Shown: positions 18,628 through 27,302, counted from the stretch's first letter. The stretch is DNA of 64,000 bases from CAWJAP01 sp963834365 (GCA_963834365.1 CAWIBS010000033.1:62001-126000); one strand, 5' to 3'. Notes: generated by a model not told the origin, from the letters alone. Made by a program: numbers and translations.

Positions 18628-19626
18628 TCAGGCGCGCTCCAGCTTCAGCCGGATGTTGACGAAATTGTACGGCGGCCACGGTCCCGTGTACTTGAAGGTC
18701 AGCTTGTCGTAGAGCGCGCCGAGCTCCTTCACGCGCGCGTCGAACGCCGATTCGCCCTCGCGCGACACCAGGAAGGCCGCATTCATGATCATCTTGTCGC
18801 CGATCGGCTTGTTCGAGCGCGACGCGACCGCGACACCGCGCAGCGCTTCGAAGATCTCGACCACGTACCGCTCGGATCGCGCTTCGAGTGCCGCATCGAC
18901 CATGCGGCCGTATTGCATGCGCGCGAAGTACGTCGATCCCTTGAGCGCCGAGAGCTCGCGCTTCAGCCGCCTGATGCTCTCGTCCTCGACTTCGATCATC
19001 TCGATGATGGCGTCGCGATCCCAGAGCACCTTGAGGCCGAACTCGAGCTTGTCGGCCATCTTGTTGATGACGTCGGCGAAGGCGTCGTAGGCCGACCGCA
19101 GGAACTCGATGATGTCATCGTCGGTCCGGAACACCGTGCCGAACGACATCGGCAGCACCGTCAGGCTTTCCATCACGGTCTCGTTGACCCGCTGGTGCGC
19201 CAGCACGTTCTCACGCGTGGGATCGAGCACGCCGAGCGGGATGTGCGAGACGACGGCCGCGAGGTCGCGGAAGTTCACCGTCGTGACCTCCGACGGGGGC
19301 TGGCCCATTCCGATCCGCCAGTTCGGCAGGGGCGCGCTCGAGCGGACGATACAGTACACGTAGCGGCCGAGGGGCGGGGTGTCTGTCGCCGCCGCGGCGC
19401 GAGCACGCGGGCTTCGGCGCGCCGGCGCAGCGACCGATCCGGCCGGCCGGGCGTGCGCCTTGGCCGGCTTGCCGGTCGCGGGTCTGTTGACTGTGGCGAC
19501 TTTGCCTGACGCGCGCGGCGCGGACGGACGCGGTCGCGGCCCGGCGGGGCGTGCGGGGGCGGGCGTGCGGGCCGCCGCCGCCCGGCGCCCGGCGCGAGCC
19601 GGCTTGGGCACTCGTTTAGCTGCCAT
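18628..19626 (-). CDS. gvpL: Gas vesicle protein GvpL with long basic N-terminal extension
   Basis: 332 residues. From about residue 88 it is a clear GvpF/L protein: GRYVYCIVRSS, VNFRDLAAVVSHIPLG, LTVLPMSFGTVFRTDDDIIE and the family ending KYTGPWPPYNFVNIRLKLE. The first ~85 residues are an alanine/proline/arginine/lysine-rich, low-complexity stretch resembling histone H1 or AlgP-like tails, which GvpL proteins do not normally have. The start ATG 19626 lies inside the end of the histidine kinase gene (11 bp overlap), linking GvpL production to that of the kinase. Confidence 0.87.
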   Translation of the reverse strand: MAAKRVPKPARAGRRAAAARTPAPARPAGPRPRPSAPRASGKVATVNRPATGKPAKAHARPAGSVAAPARRSPRARAAAATDTPPLGRYVYCIVRSSAPLPNWRIGMGQPPSEVTTVNFRDLAAVVSHIPLGVLDPTRENVLAHQRVNETVMESLTVLPMSFGTVFRTDDDIIEFLRSAYDAFADVINKMADKLEFGLKVLWDRDAIIEMIEVEDESIRRLKRELSALKGSTYFARMQYGRMVDAALEARSERYVVEIFEALRGVAVASRSNKPIGDKMIMNAAFLVSREGESAFDARVKELGALYDKLTFKYTGPWPPYNFVNIRLKLERA

Positions 19627-21868
19627 ACTCCGCTCCGTACGATCGGGGTTCGTGTGCTGCCCGCAAAACCGTCGCGGGGTCGTGGCTCGAGTCGCGGCTG
19701 CGCGGGATCCGATCGCCGTGATCGGCCGGCTGGCTCGCCCGACGCGGCAACTCCAGCTTGAAGGTCGCACCCGGACCCTCTGTGTCCTCGAGGAACAGCC
19801 GGCCCCCGAGCATGGTCGCGAGCCGCCGCGAGATCGCCAGACCGAGACCGGTGCCGCCGAATTGCTTGGTCGTCGAGCTGTCCACCTGATGGAAGTCCTC
19901 GAAGATCCGATCACGGTCCGCCGGCGCCACGCCAATGCCCGTGTCCTGGACCGCGATCGCCAACGTGCCGGCCCGGTCGTCGCAGGAGGCCCGGATGGTG
20001 ATCTGTCCCTGGTGCGTGAACTTCAGCGCGTTGCTCAGCAGGTTGGTCACGATCTGTTTCACCTTCTGCCGGTCGCTCAGCAGGACCGTCCACGCCGGAC
20101 TCATTTCGACGACCACCGGCACCGGCGACCGGGAGATGACGGCCTCGAGCTCGGCGGTGACCTCCCTGATCAACTGGTCGGTCTCGAACTCGGTGAGCTG
20201 GACAGGCATGCGCCCCGCTTCGATCCGCGAGATGTCGAGCACGTCGTTGACGAGCCCCATCAGGTGCCGCCCGTTCGACTCGATCCGGCTGAGCGCCCGC
20301 TGCTGGTCCGGCTCGGGCTCCCCGTAGACGCCCTGGAGCACCATCGATGCGTAGCCGAGCATCGCGTTGAGCGGCGTCCGCAGCTCGTGCGACATGTTCG
20401 CGAGGAACGACGACTTGGCCGCCGACGCCTGCTCCAGCGCAATCGCCTGAGCCCGCAGCAGCGCGTTCTGCTGCGCGAGCTCCCCGGTCGCCGTGCGGAC
20501 CTTGTTCTCGAGCTCGTCGGAGGCGTGCTTCAGCTCCTCGTAGAGCCCGGCGCGCTCGAGCGCCTGGGTCTGATCGTGCAGAATCGTGACGATGCCGGCG
20601 AGCTCGCCGTTGGCCGAGAGGATCTTGCCCGCAATCGCCTCGACCGGCAGCGCCCGGCCGGAAATCGGATCGCTGAAGCCGATGTCGCCGCGCCACGGGC
20701 GGTCGCTGCCGCTCACGAGCAGTGCGGTCGCGAACGACGAGAAGTGCGCCTGGTTCGACCGCACGCGCCGCTCGACGCCCATGGCCGCCGTGTCGTGGAC
20801 CGTCAGGAGTCGCTCGGCCGGCGCGTTCATCATCTCGATCTCGCCGGTCGGCGCGGTCACGATGATGGGGTCGGCCACCGAGTCCATGATCAGCTCGAGG
20901 CGGTGGCGCTCGGCTCGAATCTCGCCCTCGGCGTCCCGCAGTTTCCGATAGTTCTGATCGAGCTGAAGCTGTGCCCGCCCGAGATCGGTGACGTCGCGGA
21001 GGACCGAGACGATGATGGTGCCTTCGCGCATTTCCTTGAGCGGCGCCGTCAGCAGCTCGAACAGCAGGTCCGATCCGTCCTCGGGATCGACGAGCACCAG
21101 CTCACGCGCGACGCGCTCGGCCGACGCGCCGGCGGCGGCGCTGGCCAGCGCCGACGAGAGGAACAGGTTGTTGAGCGAGACGGCGCGGCGGCGGCCCTCG
21201 CTCTGCTCCGGGTGCGCGGCGAACAGGCGCTCCGCATGCGTGTTCGCGAGGAGGAGCTTGCCGGTCGGATCGGTCAGCAGGATCGGGTCCGTCACCGCAT
21301 TGAGCATGAGGAACAGCTGCCGGCGCTCGAGGTCCAGGCTGACGTCGCTGCGGACCCTGCCCTCGCGGATGCGGGCAAGCTTGTCGGACAGGACGTCCGC
21401 CAGCCACCGAATCTCGGGCTCGAGCGCACTGTCCGCGGTACAGGCGAGGAGCAGGCCGATCAGTTGCGGCGAGGCCGCCGGCGTCCGCAGCGGGATGGCG
21501 TGGAACGGGTTCTTCTCGAGCGGCGTCCGCGGGTGCCGCCGGCCTCCGGGAAAATGCGTGGAGCGCTCAGGGGCACGCATCGCAGCGACGAGCGGATGCC
21601 GGCGATCACGCACGTCGAGCGCGAACTCGGCGACCGTGGCCGACGAGAGGCCCGCGCTCGCGGCCCCGATCAAGCTCGATCCGTCCGACGCGACGAGCGC
21701 CACGAAGGCACACTGCACGTGCGTGTGGTGCAGGAGCCATTGCACGCTGGCCTGCGTGACCTGGACGACATCGTCGGTGGAGAGGAAAAACTCGACGAGC
21801 GCCAGCTTGGCTTCGACGAGCGACCGGCCGGCGGGAGCGGCGGTGCGTGGATTCAGGTGGCGGCGCAC
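19616..21868 (-). CDS. Soluble GAF-PAS-PAS sensor histidine kinase inside the gas-vesicle operon
   Basis: 750 residues with no membrane segments, so a cytoplasmic sensor. Order: GAF-like region (about 30-170), PAS 1 (about 185-300, NAVTDPILLTDPTGKLLLAN), PAS 2 (about 315-430, DSVADPIIVTAPTGEIEMMN), coiled linker, HisKA with phospho-acceptor SHELRTPLNAMLGYASM, and HATPase with NLLSNALKFT, DTGIGVAP and FGGTGLGLAISRR. Cognate regulator unknown; a PhoB-type regulator lies 2 kb away. It starts with GTG 21868, 27 bp after gvpA, and overlaps gvpL. Its place between the shell gene and the assembly genes suggests it senses a condition relevant to gas-vesicle formation, or is simply co-expressed. Known gvp clusters normally lack a kinase at this position. 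Confidence 0.9.
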   Translation of the reverse strand: MRRHLNPRTAAPAGRSLVEAKLALVEFFLSTDDVVQVTQASVQWLLHHTHVQCAFVALVASDGSSLIGAASAGLSSATVAEFALDVRDRRHPLVAAMRAPERSTHFPGGRRHPRTPLEKNPFHAIPLRTPAASPQLIGLLLACTADSALEPEIRWLADVLSDKLARIREGRVRSDVSLDLERRQLFLMLNAVTDPILLTDPTGKLLLANTHAERLFAAHPEQSEGRRRAVSLNNLFLSSALASAAAGASAERVARELVLVDPEDGSDLLFELLTAPLKEMREGTIIVSVLRDVTDLGRAQLQLDQNYRKLRDAEGEIRAERHRLELIMDSVADPIIVTAPTGEIEMMNAPAERLLTVHDTAAMGVERRVRSNQAHFSSFATALLVSGSDRPWRGDIGFSDPISGRALPVEAIAGKILSANGELAGIVTILHDQTQALERAGLYEELKHASDELENKVRTATGELAQQNALLRAQAIALEQASAAKSSFLANMSHELRTPLNAMLGYASMVLQGVYGEPEPDQQRALSRIESNGRHLMGLVNDVLDISRIEAGRMPVQLTEFETDQLIREVTAELEAVISRSPVPVVVEMSPAWTVLLSDRQKVKQIVTNLLSNALKFTHQGQITIRASCDDRAGTLAIAVQDTGIGVAPADRDRIFEDFHQVDSSTTKQFGGTGLGLAISRRLATMLGGRLFLEDTEGPGATFKLELPRRASQPADHGDRIPRSRDSSHDPATVLRAAHEPRSYGAEYGS

Positions 21869-21895
21869 GACGGCCTCGGGGCGGGCGCGGCCGGG

Positions 21896-22210
21896 CTACG
21901 GCCGGCTGCGCGGGGCGCGTCTCGGCACGCGCTCCCTCGCGAGCTCCGCCCGGAGTGCGACGTTCTGCGCCGCCAGCTCCTCATTCGCAATCTCCAGCGC
22001 CGGACGCGAGACGGTCGGGACCTGGCCGACCGCCTCCGCGTACTTGAGGTAGGTGTCGATCGAGGCGACGACGACGCGCGCCTCGACGGTGATGAGGTCG
22101 ATCCCGACCAGGGATACCCGAACCCAGGCGTCGATCACGATGCCCTTGTCGAGCACACGATCGAGAACGTCCACCAGACTCGTTCCGCCTGCAGTCCGTT
22201 CAACGGGCAT
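21896..22210 (-). CDS. gvpA: Major gas vesicle shell protein GvpA
   Basis: 104 residues. GvpA polymerises into the hollow gas-filled shell. The core SLVDVLDRVLDKGIVIDAWV with RVSLVGIDLITVEARVVVAS and TYLKYAEAVG is essentially the canonical GvpA sequence. The C-terminal 35 residues (NEELAAQNVALRAELARERV) form a predicted coiled-coil tail longer than in cyanobacterial GvpA but usual for soil bacteria. It lies 77 bp after the gvpJ-like gene and 27 bp ahead of the kinase gene. Confidence 0.95.
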   Translation of the reverse strand: MPVERTAGGTSLVDVLDRVLDKGIVIDAWVRVSLVGIDLITVEARVVVASIDTYLKYAEAVGQVPTVSRPALEIANEELAAQNVALRAELARERVPRRAPRSRP

Positions 22211-22287
22211 TCCGCACCTCCACCGCGTCCGGGCGTCCGCACACGCACGGACCGGCGCTCACGCCACTGCCCCCTGTCGCCAGGCCT

Positions 22288-22656
22288 TCAAGACCTTCGC
22301 CGACGTGTCGATGCCGGCGGCGTCCGGGCTGACGAGGGCGCCCGCACACCGGCGCGCACAGCCTGGACCTGCAACTGCTGCTCGAGCTGACGCACCCGCT
22401 CCCGCAATCCTACCAGTTCGGCCGAAGCCGACTTCCCCGGCGAGAGGTGGGCATCGTACGACCACCAGTCGAGGCCCATCTCGCGCGCCTTGTCCAGCGA
22501 GCAGACGATGAGCCGGATGCGGATCGTCAGGAGCTCGACCTCGGCCAGCGAGATCTTGATGTCGCCGCCCACGAACAGGCCCTTGTCGAGTACCCGATCC
22601 AGCACGTCCACGAGACCCGTCGAACGTGGACGACCGTGCTCGAACGATGCAGACAT
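22288..22656 (-). CDS. gvpJ: GvpA-family minor protein (GvpJ-like), first gene of the gas-vesicle cluster
   Basis: 122 residues. The core GLVDVLDRVLDKGLFVGGDI with KISLAEVELLTIRIRLIVCS and DKAREMGLDWW is a GvpA relative. The GDIKISLAEVELLTI stretch and the WW after the second helix are typical of GvpJ, a minor protein needed to nucleate or shape the vesicle. The tail includes a short coiled coil (LRERVRQLEQQLQVQ). The start is ATG 22656 (MSASFEHG); the in-frame ATG at 22713 would extend it without support. No gvpN is found beside it. Confidence 0.85.
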   Translation of the reverse strand: MSASFEHGRPRSTGLVDVLDRVLDKGLFVGGDIKISLAEVELLTIRIRLIVCSLDKAREMGLDWWSYDAHLSPGKSASAELVGLRERVRQLEQQLQVQAVRAGVRAPSSARTPPASTRRRRS

Positions 22657-22946
22657 GGGGGATTCCGGGCCGGCGACGTGAGCCGAGCTCGTCACCAGGC
22701 GGGGCGCGCGCACTATACCAGAACCCCGGAAGGGGGCCCGTCACCCACTTCTGCCAGGAGCCGGACTTCTCGAGCCGGAGCACCGAGCACTACACGCCGG
22801 CCGGTCTGCTCGATGCCGTCGTGGCCGTGCTCGGCGCCATCGACCTCGATGGCAGCCGGTTTGCGACCTTCGGCCCACGGCTTACACAACACGGCTGGAA
22901 CCGAGCGACGAAAGCCGTCTTGCGTGGGGGAAACGACGCCCGCGGA

Positions 22947-23652
22947 TCAAGAGCCTGACGATTGCGGCCTCAGCTCGATGTCGAAGGTGCCCGGCGGCTG
23001 CACGGTGACGAACACGAACGTGGTGACGTATCCGGGCTTCGAGACGAGCGCGTAGAAGCCGAACCCAACGTCGCGCGCGTTGCACAGCAGGTAACGGCCC
23101 GACGCGTCGGTCATCGTCCTCGCGCTGGGCGCCCATCCCATGCCACCGCTGAAGTCCAGAACAACGCTCGCGCCTGCAATCGGTAGCTCTCCGAGCTCCG
23201 TGCGGTGGAACACCCGTCCGGTCAACACCGGTTGGACGATCGGCATCGATCCGGGGACCCCTGTCGTGGAGAGCAGGGCGTCGGAGACGAGGTAGACGTC
23301 CTGATCCTTGTCCGTGGCCGTAATGGGTACGCGGCACGGTTGGCTGTACCCGGGCTTTTCAGCCACGAGCTTTGCAGGAACCCTCGGGTCGGGTGCCGTG
23401 TAGCGACCGTGAAGATCAGTCCTGATGCTCGACGGCCACGACTGATACTCCACGGAAATGTCGATGGCAACGTCCGGCAGCGGCAGCCGCCCGCCGGCAG
23501 TGCTGTCATAGACCACGCCCGTCACGGTTGCAGGAGGAGCTGAGCGGACTCGCGGACGACGGGGGTGGCGATGGAGCGAGGGGCAGGGACCGGGTTTCGC
23601 CACAGCCGAAGGCGAACGGCAGGACGCCCAACGTGATCAGGATTGCTCTCAT
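22947..23652 (-). CDS. Putative lipoprotein with carboxypeptidase-regulatory-like domains, one apparent frameshift
   Basis: About 234 residues after correction. An ATG at 23652 begins a lipoprotein signal (RAILITLGVLPFAFGCGE), followed by a Pro/Ser linker. The frame then shifts once (somewhere between about 23555 and 23640) into two beta-sandwich repeats: TVTGVVYDSTAGGRLPLPDV with DLHGRYTAPDP, and LTGRVFHRTELGELPIAGAS with DASGRYLLCNA. These are CarboxypepD_reg-like modules, common in Acidobacteria surface proteins, where they probably bind partners or polymers. No enzyme domain is present. It is not obviously part of the gas-vesicle operon, which begins 290 bp to the left with no other gene between. 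Confidence 0.65.
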
Positions 23653-24052
23653 TAAACCAGCCGATTGCCGCGAACCCGTTTTCAGCCTTGACTACATTGA
23701 TAAACGCTCCGCACGCGTCGAGCGGACAGGCGCCCTCGCGGCCCGCGGAAACGCTGCATCCGTCTTCGCAGACGGCACATTCGCCCGATCGGGGAGAATA
23801 CGCTCGCGTGAACCGCCCCACTCCCGGGGATCCGATCGCGCTTCCCGCACATTTCCCCGCACGCGCGCCGGTTTCGCTTCCCGACCCATCAATTCTGGCC
23901 GAAACAGAGGCGGCTTCGCCGGCGCCGCCCGTAACCCACTTTTAACGCCCCCGTCACCGGCGGGAAACCTGCGCCACGTACCGTGCGCAAGGATGTCCTT
24001 CAAACCCGAGTGGCAGCACCCGTCTCCCGCAGGTACCCCTTCCGGAGATCCC

Positions 24053-24790
24053 ATGCGGACATCCCTCGCGGATGCGCCAGGTAGCTGGAAAGCCCCGGCC
24101 GGCCAGACGCGAATCCTCGTCGTCGAGGACGAGCAGGACATCGGCGGGCTGATCAAGCATGCCCTGGAACGCGACACCGCGATGCGAGTCTCGCTCGTCG
24201 GCACGGGTGACTCGGCCCTCAAGGCGGTGGTCGACGACCCGCCGGATCTGATCATCCTCGACCTCAACCTGCCCGTCCTGAGCGGATTCGAAGTGTGCCG
24301 CATCCTCCGGTCGCGGCCCGCCACCCGGCACATCCCGATCATCATGGTCACGGCACGCACCAGCGAGGTGGACCGCATCTCGGGCCTCGATCTGGGCGCC
24401 GACGATTACGTCACGAAGCCCTTCAGCCCGCGTGAGCTGGCCGCTCGCGTGCGCGCCGTGCTGCGGCGCCGCCAGCAGAACGCGTCGCCCGACGCGGTCT
24501 CCACCTACCGCGGCCGACATCTCGTCGCGGACTTCGACGCCGTCGCCATCAGCGTAGACGGCCGGTCAGTCCGGCTCACGCGACGCGAGTACGAGTTGCT
24601 GAAGTGCCTGGTCGAGAACCGCAACCGCGTGCTGTCGCGCGATCGCCTGCTCGAACGTGTCTGGGGCTACGATCGGCTCATCGAAACCCGATCGGTGGAC
24701 GTGCACATCGGGCGCCTCCGCGGCAAGCTGGGACCCGCCGGCGATCAGATCGAGACCGTCGTCGGTCTCGGTTACCGGTTCGTGGAATAA
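24053..24790 (+). CDS. PhoB/OmpR-family response regulator
   Basis: 245 residues. Receiver domain: acidic pocket VVEDEQD, phospho-acceptor Asp in LIILDLNLP, Thr in MVTARTS and Lys in VTKPFSP. The C-terminal winged helix contains LTRREYELLKCLVENRNRVL and SVDVHIGRLRGKLG, typical of OmpR/PhoB DNA-binding. ATG 24053 is chosen for the CGGAG just upstream; an in-frame ATG at 23994 is the alternative. No kinase gene is adjacent. Given the pst genes 5 kb downstream it may be the Pho regulator, or the partner of the gas-vesicle kinase; the sequence cannot decide. The 400 bp upstream (23653-24052) holds no recognisable gene. Confidence 0.88.
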   Translation: MRTSLADAPGSWKAPAGQTRILVVEDEQDIGGLIKHALERDTAMRVSLVGTGDSALKAVVDDPPDLIILDLNLPVLSGFEVCRILRSRPATRHIPIIMVTARTSEVDRISGLDLGADDYVTKPFSPRELAARVRAVLRRRQQNASPDAVSTYRGRHLVADFDAVAISVDGRSVRLTRREYELLKCLVENRNRVLSRDRLLERVWGYDRLIETRSVDVHIGRLRGKLGPAGDQIETVVGLGYRFVE

Positions 24791-25059
24791 CCCGAGGCTC
24801 GCGCCTTGGGCGGCGCCTCCTGCGGCGGCGGGGGCTCGCCGGCCACGTCGATCCAGCCTTCCTGCTTCAGCGTGCGCACGCGCAGCGAGAACATCGTGCG
24901 GGCGCGTTCGACGCGATGCCAGTCCGTGTAGCGGACCTGCCGCACGACATGGCGGTCGGCCTCCTCCCGGACCTCCCAACCGCCATCGGCAACAGTCTGG
25001 ATGAGGAACTGCCGTGTGTGACCGTGCTGGGCGAGGTGTCTCGAGAACATCGGCGGCAT
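24772..25059 (-). CDS. Small conserved-type hypothetical protein with a Pho-box-like promoter
   Basis: 95 residues from ATG 25059 (or 105 from ATG 25089). The N-terminal half reads as a compact fold: MFSRHLAQHGHTRQFLIQTV, GGWEVREEADRHVVRQVRY, DWHRVERARTMF, then a Pro-rich tail. I do not recognise a named family. The end overlaps the convergent response-regulator gene by 19 bp. A direct repeat of the Pho-box type lies at 25112-25129, just upstream, so it is probably phosphate-controlled. Confidence 0.6.
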   Translation of the reverse strand: MPPMFSRHLAQHGHTRQFLIQTVADGGWEVREEADRHVVRQVRYTDWHRVERARTMFSLRVRTLKQEGWIDVAGEPPPPQEAPPKARASGYSTNR

Positions 25060-25111
25060 CCTGTGAGGTCGGCGACTCCCGATCATCATGGCAAAGCCGC
25101 GACGTCTCTAG

Positions 25112-25129
25112 TGTAAACTCTGTGTAAAC
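25112..25129 (-). promoter_or_regulatory. Pho-box-like direct repeat upstream of the small hypothetical gene
   Basis: Read on the minus strand the site is GTTTACACAGAGTTTACA: two GTTTACA units spaced 11 bp apart, the spacing of a PhoB binding unit. The same TTACAY-N5-TTACAY pattern occurs upstream of pstS. Binding by PhoB is inferred. Confidence 0.5.
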
Positions 25130-25212
25130 CCGTAACTTCAAGAAAAGGCATGGTTTGCGACGGGGACGTCGTCGGGATTGGAGCCGCCCACGCGACCGTG
25201 TCGTTGTCAACA

Positions 25213-25283
25213 GGGGCCGGAGTTTCTCGAGCCGGCCCCATCAACACGAAAAAGGGCTGACGTGAGATATCCACGTGAGCCCT
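25213..25283. other. Two strong hairpins in the spacer before glgC
   Basis: Hairpin 1 at 25213-25239 pairs GGGGCCGG with CCGGCCCC (8 bp, 11-base loop). Hairpin 2 at 25253-25283 pairs AGGGCT/AGCCCT and ACGTG/CACGT around the 7-base loop AGATATC. They lie in the 329-bp spacer between the Pho-box-like site and glgC, in which no gene is convincing. They could be a leader, a terminator or part of a small RNA; no T-run follows either stem. Confidence 0.4.
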
Positions 25284-25465
25284 GCCCGCCATGGCAATCC
25301 CGCCATGACGGAGCGCCGGATGAATGCCGTTCATCATCCCGCCGGAGGGTTTCGACACCACGACGATTCCGAAACATGTGCGTGACGGGCACGGCGTCGC
25401 GGGTCCGCGCGATGCAAGCCGGCGTATAGTTCGTGGGCACGCGTCACACAGGGGGATTCCGGGAC

Positions 25466-26728
25466 ATGACCGAGGTCTTGGCACTGATTCTTGGGGGCGG
25501 ACAGGGGAAACGGCTGTATCCCCTGACGCATCGGCGATCGAAGCCGGCCGTGCCGATAGGCGGCAAGTACCGCCTCATCGACATTCCGATCAGCAACTGC
25601 CTGCACGCCGATTTGCGGCGCATCATCGTATTGACCCAGTTCAACTCCGCGTCCCTCAACTGGCACATCAGTCAGACCTACCGGCTGGATCACTTCTCGA
25701 GGGCCTTCGTCGAGATTCTCGCCGCCGAGCAGACACCCGAGAACACGAACTGGTTTCAAGGCACCGCCGACGCCGTGCGGCGCGCGATCCCGCATTTCGA
25801 GGCGTTCAAAGCCGATTACTATCTGATTCTCGCCGGCGACCATCTGTATCGCATGGACGTCGCGGCGATGATCCAGTCGCATGTCCGCGCCAGCGCGGAC
25901 ATCACCATCGCCGCCCAGCCAATCGGCATCGAGGACGCGAGCAGCATGGGCATCTTCCGCTTCGATCGGCAGGGGCGCATCGAAGCCTTCGAGGAGAAGC
26001 CGAACCGGGCGCGCCTCGAAGAGATGGTCTCGAGCGTGCCGCCGGGTGCCGCGGCCGAAATCACGCCGCCGCCGGACCAGCCGTTCGTGGCCTCGCTCGG
26101 GATTTACGTCTTCTCACGCCGGGTGCTGCTGGACATGCTGGCCGACAGGACACCGGTTGACTTCGGGCGGGAGGTGATCCCGCAAGCCCTGGGCCGCTAC
26201 GACGTGCACAGCTACTTCCATCGGGACTACTGGGCGGATGTCGGCACGGTGCGATCGTTCTACGACGCCAATATCAGCCTGACCCAGCCGCAGACGCCGT
26301 TCAGCTTCTATCACCCGACCCGCCCGGTGTTCACGCGGCCGCGCTTCCTGCCCCCGTCCTGGATCGACGAGGCGGCGCTCACGCGATCGATCGTCGCCGA
26401 AGGCGCGTCGCTCTGCCACGCGTCGATTGCCGACTCGGTAGTGGGCCTGCGGATGCAGGTGCGGCGCGGCGCCCAGGTCCGGCGATCAGTCATGCTGGGC
26501 GCGGATCTGTTCGAGGATCACCCGCCGGAGGGATTGCCGGCGCTCGGTGTCGGCCACGGCTGCGTCCTCGACGGGGTCATCGTCGACAAGAATGCGCGCA
26601 TCGGCGATGGCGCCAGCTTGACCAACGCGAAGGGCGTCGTGGACGCGGATGGTGACGGCTACGTCATCCGCGACGGCATCATCGTCGTGCCCAAGGACGC
26701 CGTCGTCGCACCCGGAACGATAGTGTGA
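25466..26728 (+). CDS. glgC: Glucose-1-phosphate adenylyltransferase
   Basis: Makes ADP-glucose from glucose-1-phosphate and ATP, the committed step of bacterial glycogen synthesis, in the cytoplasm. 420 residues, the normal length. Seen: nucleotide loop ILGGGQGKRLYPLT, KPAVPIGGKYRLIDIPISNC, WFQGTADAVRRA, LILAGDHLYRMD, FEEKP and the C-terminal left-handed helix with GHGCVLDGVIVDKNARIGDG. ATG 25466 is chosen because the homologous chain begins there. It stands alone; no other glg gene is in the window. Confidence 0.95.
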   Translation: MTEVLALILGGGQGKRLYPLTHRRSKPAVPIGGKYRLIDIPISNCLHADLRRIIVLTQFNSASLNWHISQTYRLDHFSRAFVEILAAEQTPENTNWFQGTADAVRRAIPHFEAFKADYYLILAGDHLYRMDVAAMIQSHVRASADITIAAQPIGIEDASSMGIFRFDRQGRIEAFEEKPNRARLEEMVSSVPPGAAAEITPPPDQPFVASLGIYVFSRRVLLDMLADRTPVDFGREVIPQALGRYDVHSYFHRDYWADVGTVRSFYDANISLTQPQTPFSFYHPTRPVFTRPRFLPPSWIDEAALTRSIVAEGASLCHASIADSVVGLRMQVRRGAQVRRSVMLGADLFEDHPPEGLPALGVGHGCVLDGVIVDKNARIGDGASLTNAKGVVDADGDGYVIRDGIIVVPKDAVVAPGTIV

Positions 26729-26762
26729 TGGGTCCTAGCGCCGCGCTGGCTGGCGGGCCCAG

Positions 26763-27278
26763 CTAGTGCTTGCGTCCCAGGCCGCGGAGAATCCTGGGCG
26801 TGACCATCCAGACGAGCTCGCCTGAACCGGCAGGGGGCGGCAGCAGCGATACGTCGATGAGCATGGCGCCGCCTTTCTTGAACGTCAGGGTGCCGCGGAG
26901 CCCGAGCAGTGCCGCGGCCAGTTCGCCGAGACCGGGCTCGTGGCCGACCAGCGCGAGGCTGCCCCGCTTCGTGAAGTCGCGCAGGGCCGTCAACACGTCC
27001 TTCGGACGGCGACCGGGCTCGAGCGCCGGCAACTCGACGATGCGTGGAGAGGCCGGGTAGGCATCCGCCAGGATGTCGGCGGTCTGCCGCGTGCGCACCA
27101 GGGGGCTCGTGAGGATCTCGTCGAAGGTGACGTCCATCTCCACCAGCCCGGACGCCTGACGCTTCATGCGATCGGCGCCCTCTTTTGTCAGCGGACGGAG
27201 TCGGTCGTCGGGCCACTTGTCCCCACGCTCTTCCGCAATCGCGTGGCGAATCAGATAAAGGTGAACGGGGCCGGGCAT
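26763..27278 (-). CDS. sixA: Phosphohistidine phosphatase SixA-like
   Basis: 171 residues of the histidine phosphatase superfamily. The catalytic RHG-type motif is LYLIRHAIAEERG, with the later LTSPLVRTRQTADIL arginine and LVGHEPGLGELA histidine. E. coli SixA removes phosphate from histidine phosphotransfer proteins (NPr of the nitrogen PTS, ArcB). Here it is coupled to a CHAD gene 24 bp upstream and sits beside ppx, a common grouping linked to polyphosphate. Confidence 0.88.
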   Translation of the reverse strand: MPGPVHLYLIRHAIAEERGDKWPDDRLRPLTKEGADRMKRQASGLVEMDVTFDEILTSPLVRTRQTADILADAYPASPRIVELPALEPGRRPKDVLTALRDFTKRGSLALVGHEPGLGELAAALLGLRGTLTFKKGGAMLIDVSLLPPPAGSGELVWMVTPRILRGLGRKH

Positions 27279-27302
27279 GGGGCGGCTGGACTCCGAAACG
27301 CT

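Noticed and set aside
19379..22390. Open frame of 1003 codons on the + strand across the gas-vesicle and kinase genes
   Set aside because: It is antisense to clear gvpL, kinase and gvpA genes, with no known domain; long antisense frames are expected at this GC content.
22626..22958. 110-codon + strand frame between gvpJ and the lipoprotein gene
   Set aside because: It overlaps gvpJ, has no domain or ribosome site, and its composition resembles non-coding sequence.
25086..25484. 132-codon minus-strand frame in the glgC spacer
   Set aside because: It covers the hairpins and the Pho-box-like site and shows no family features; a regulatory spacer is a better explanation.
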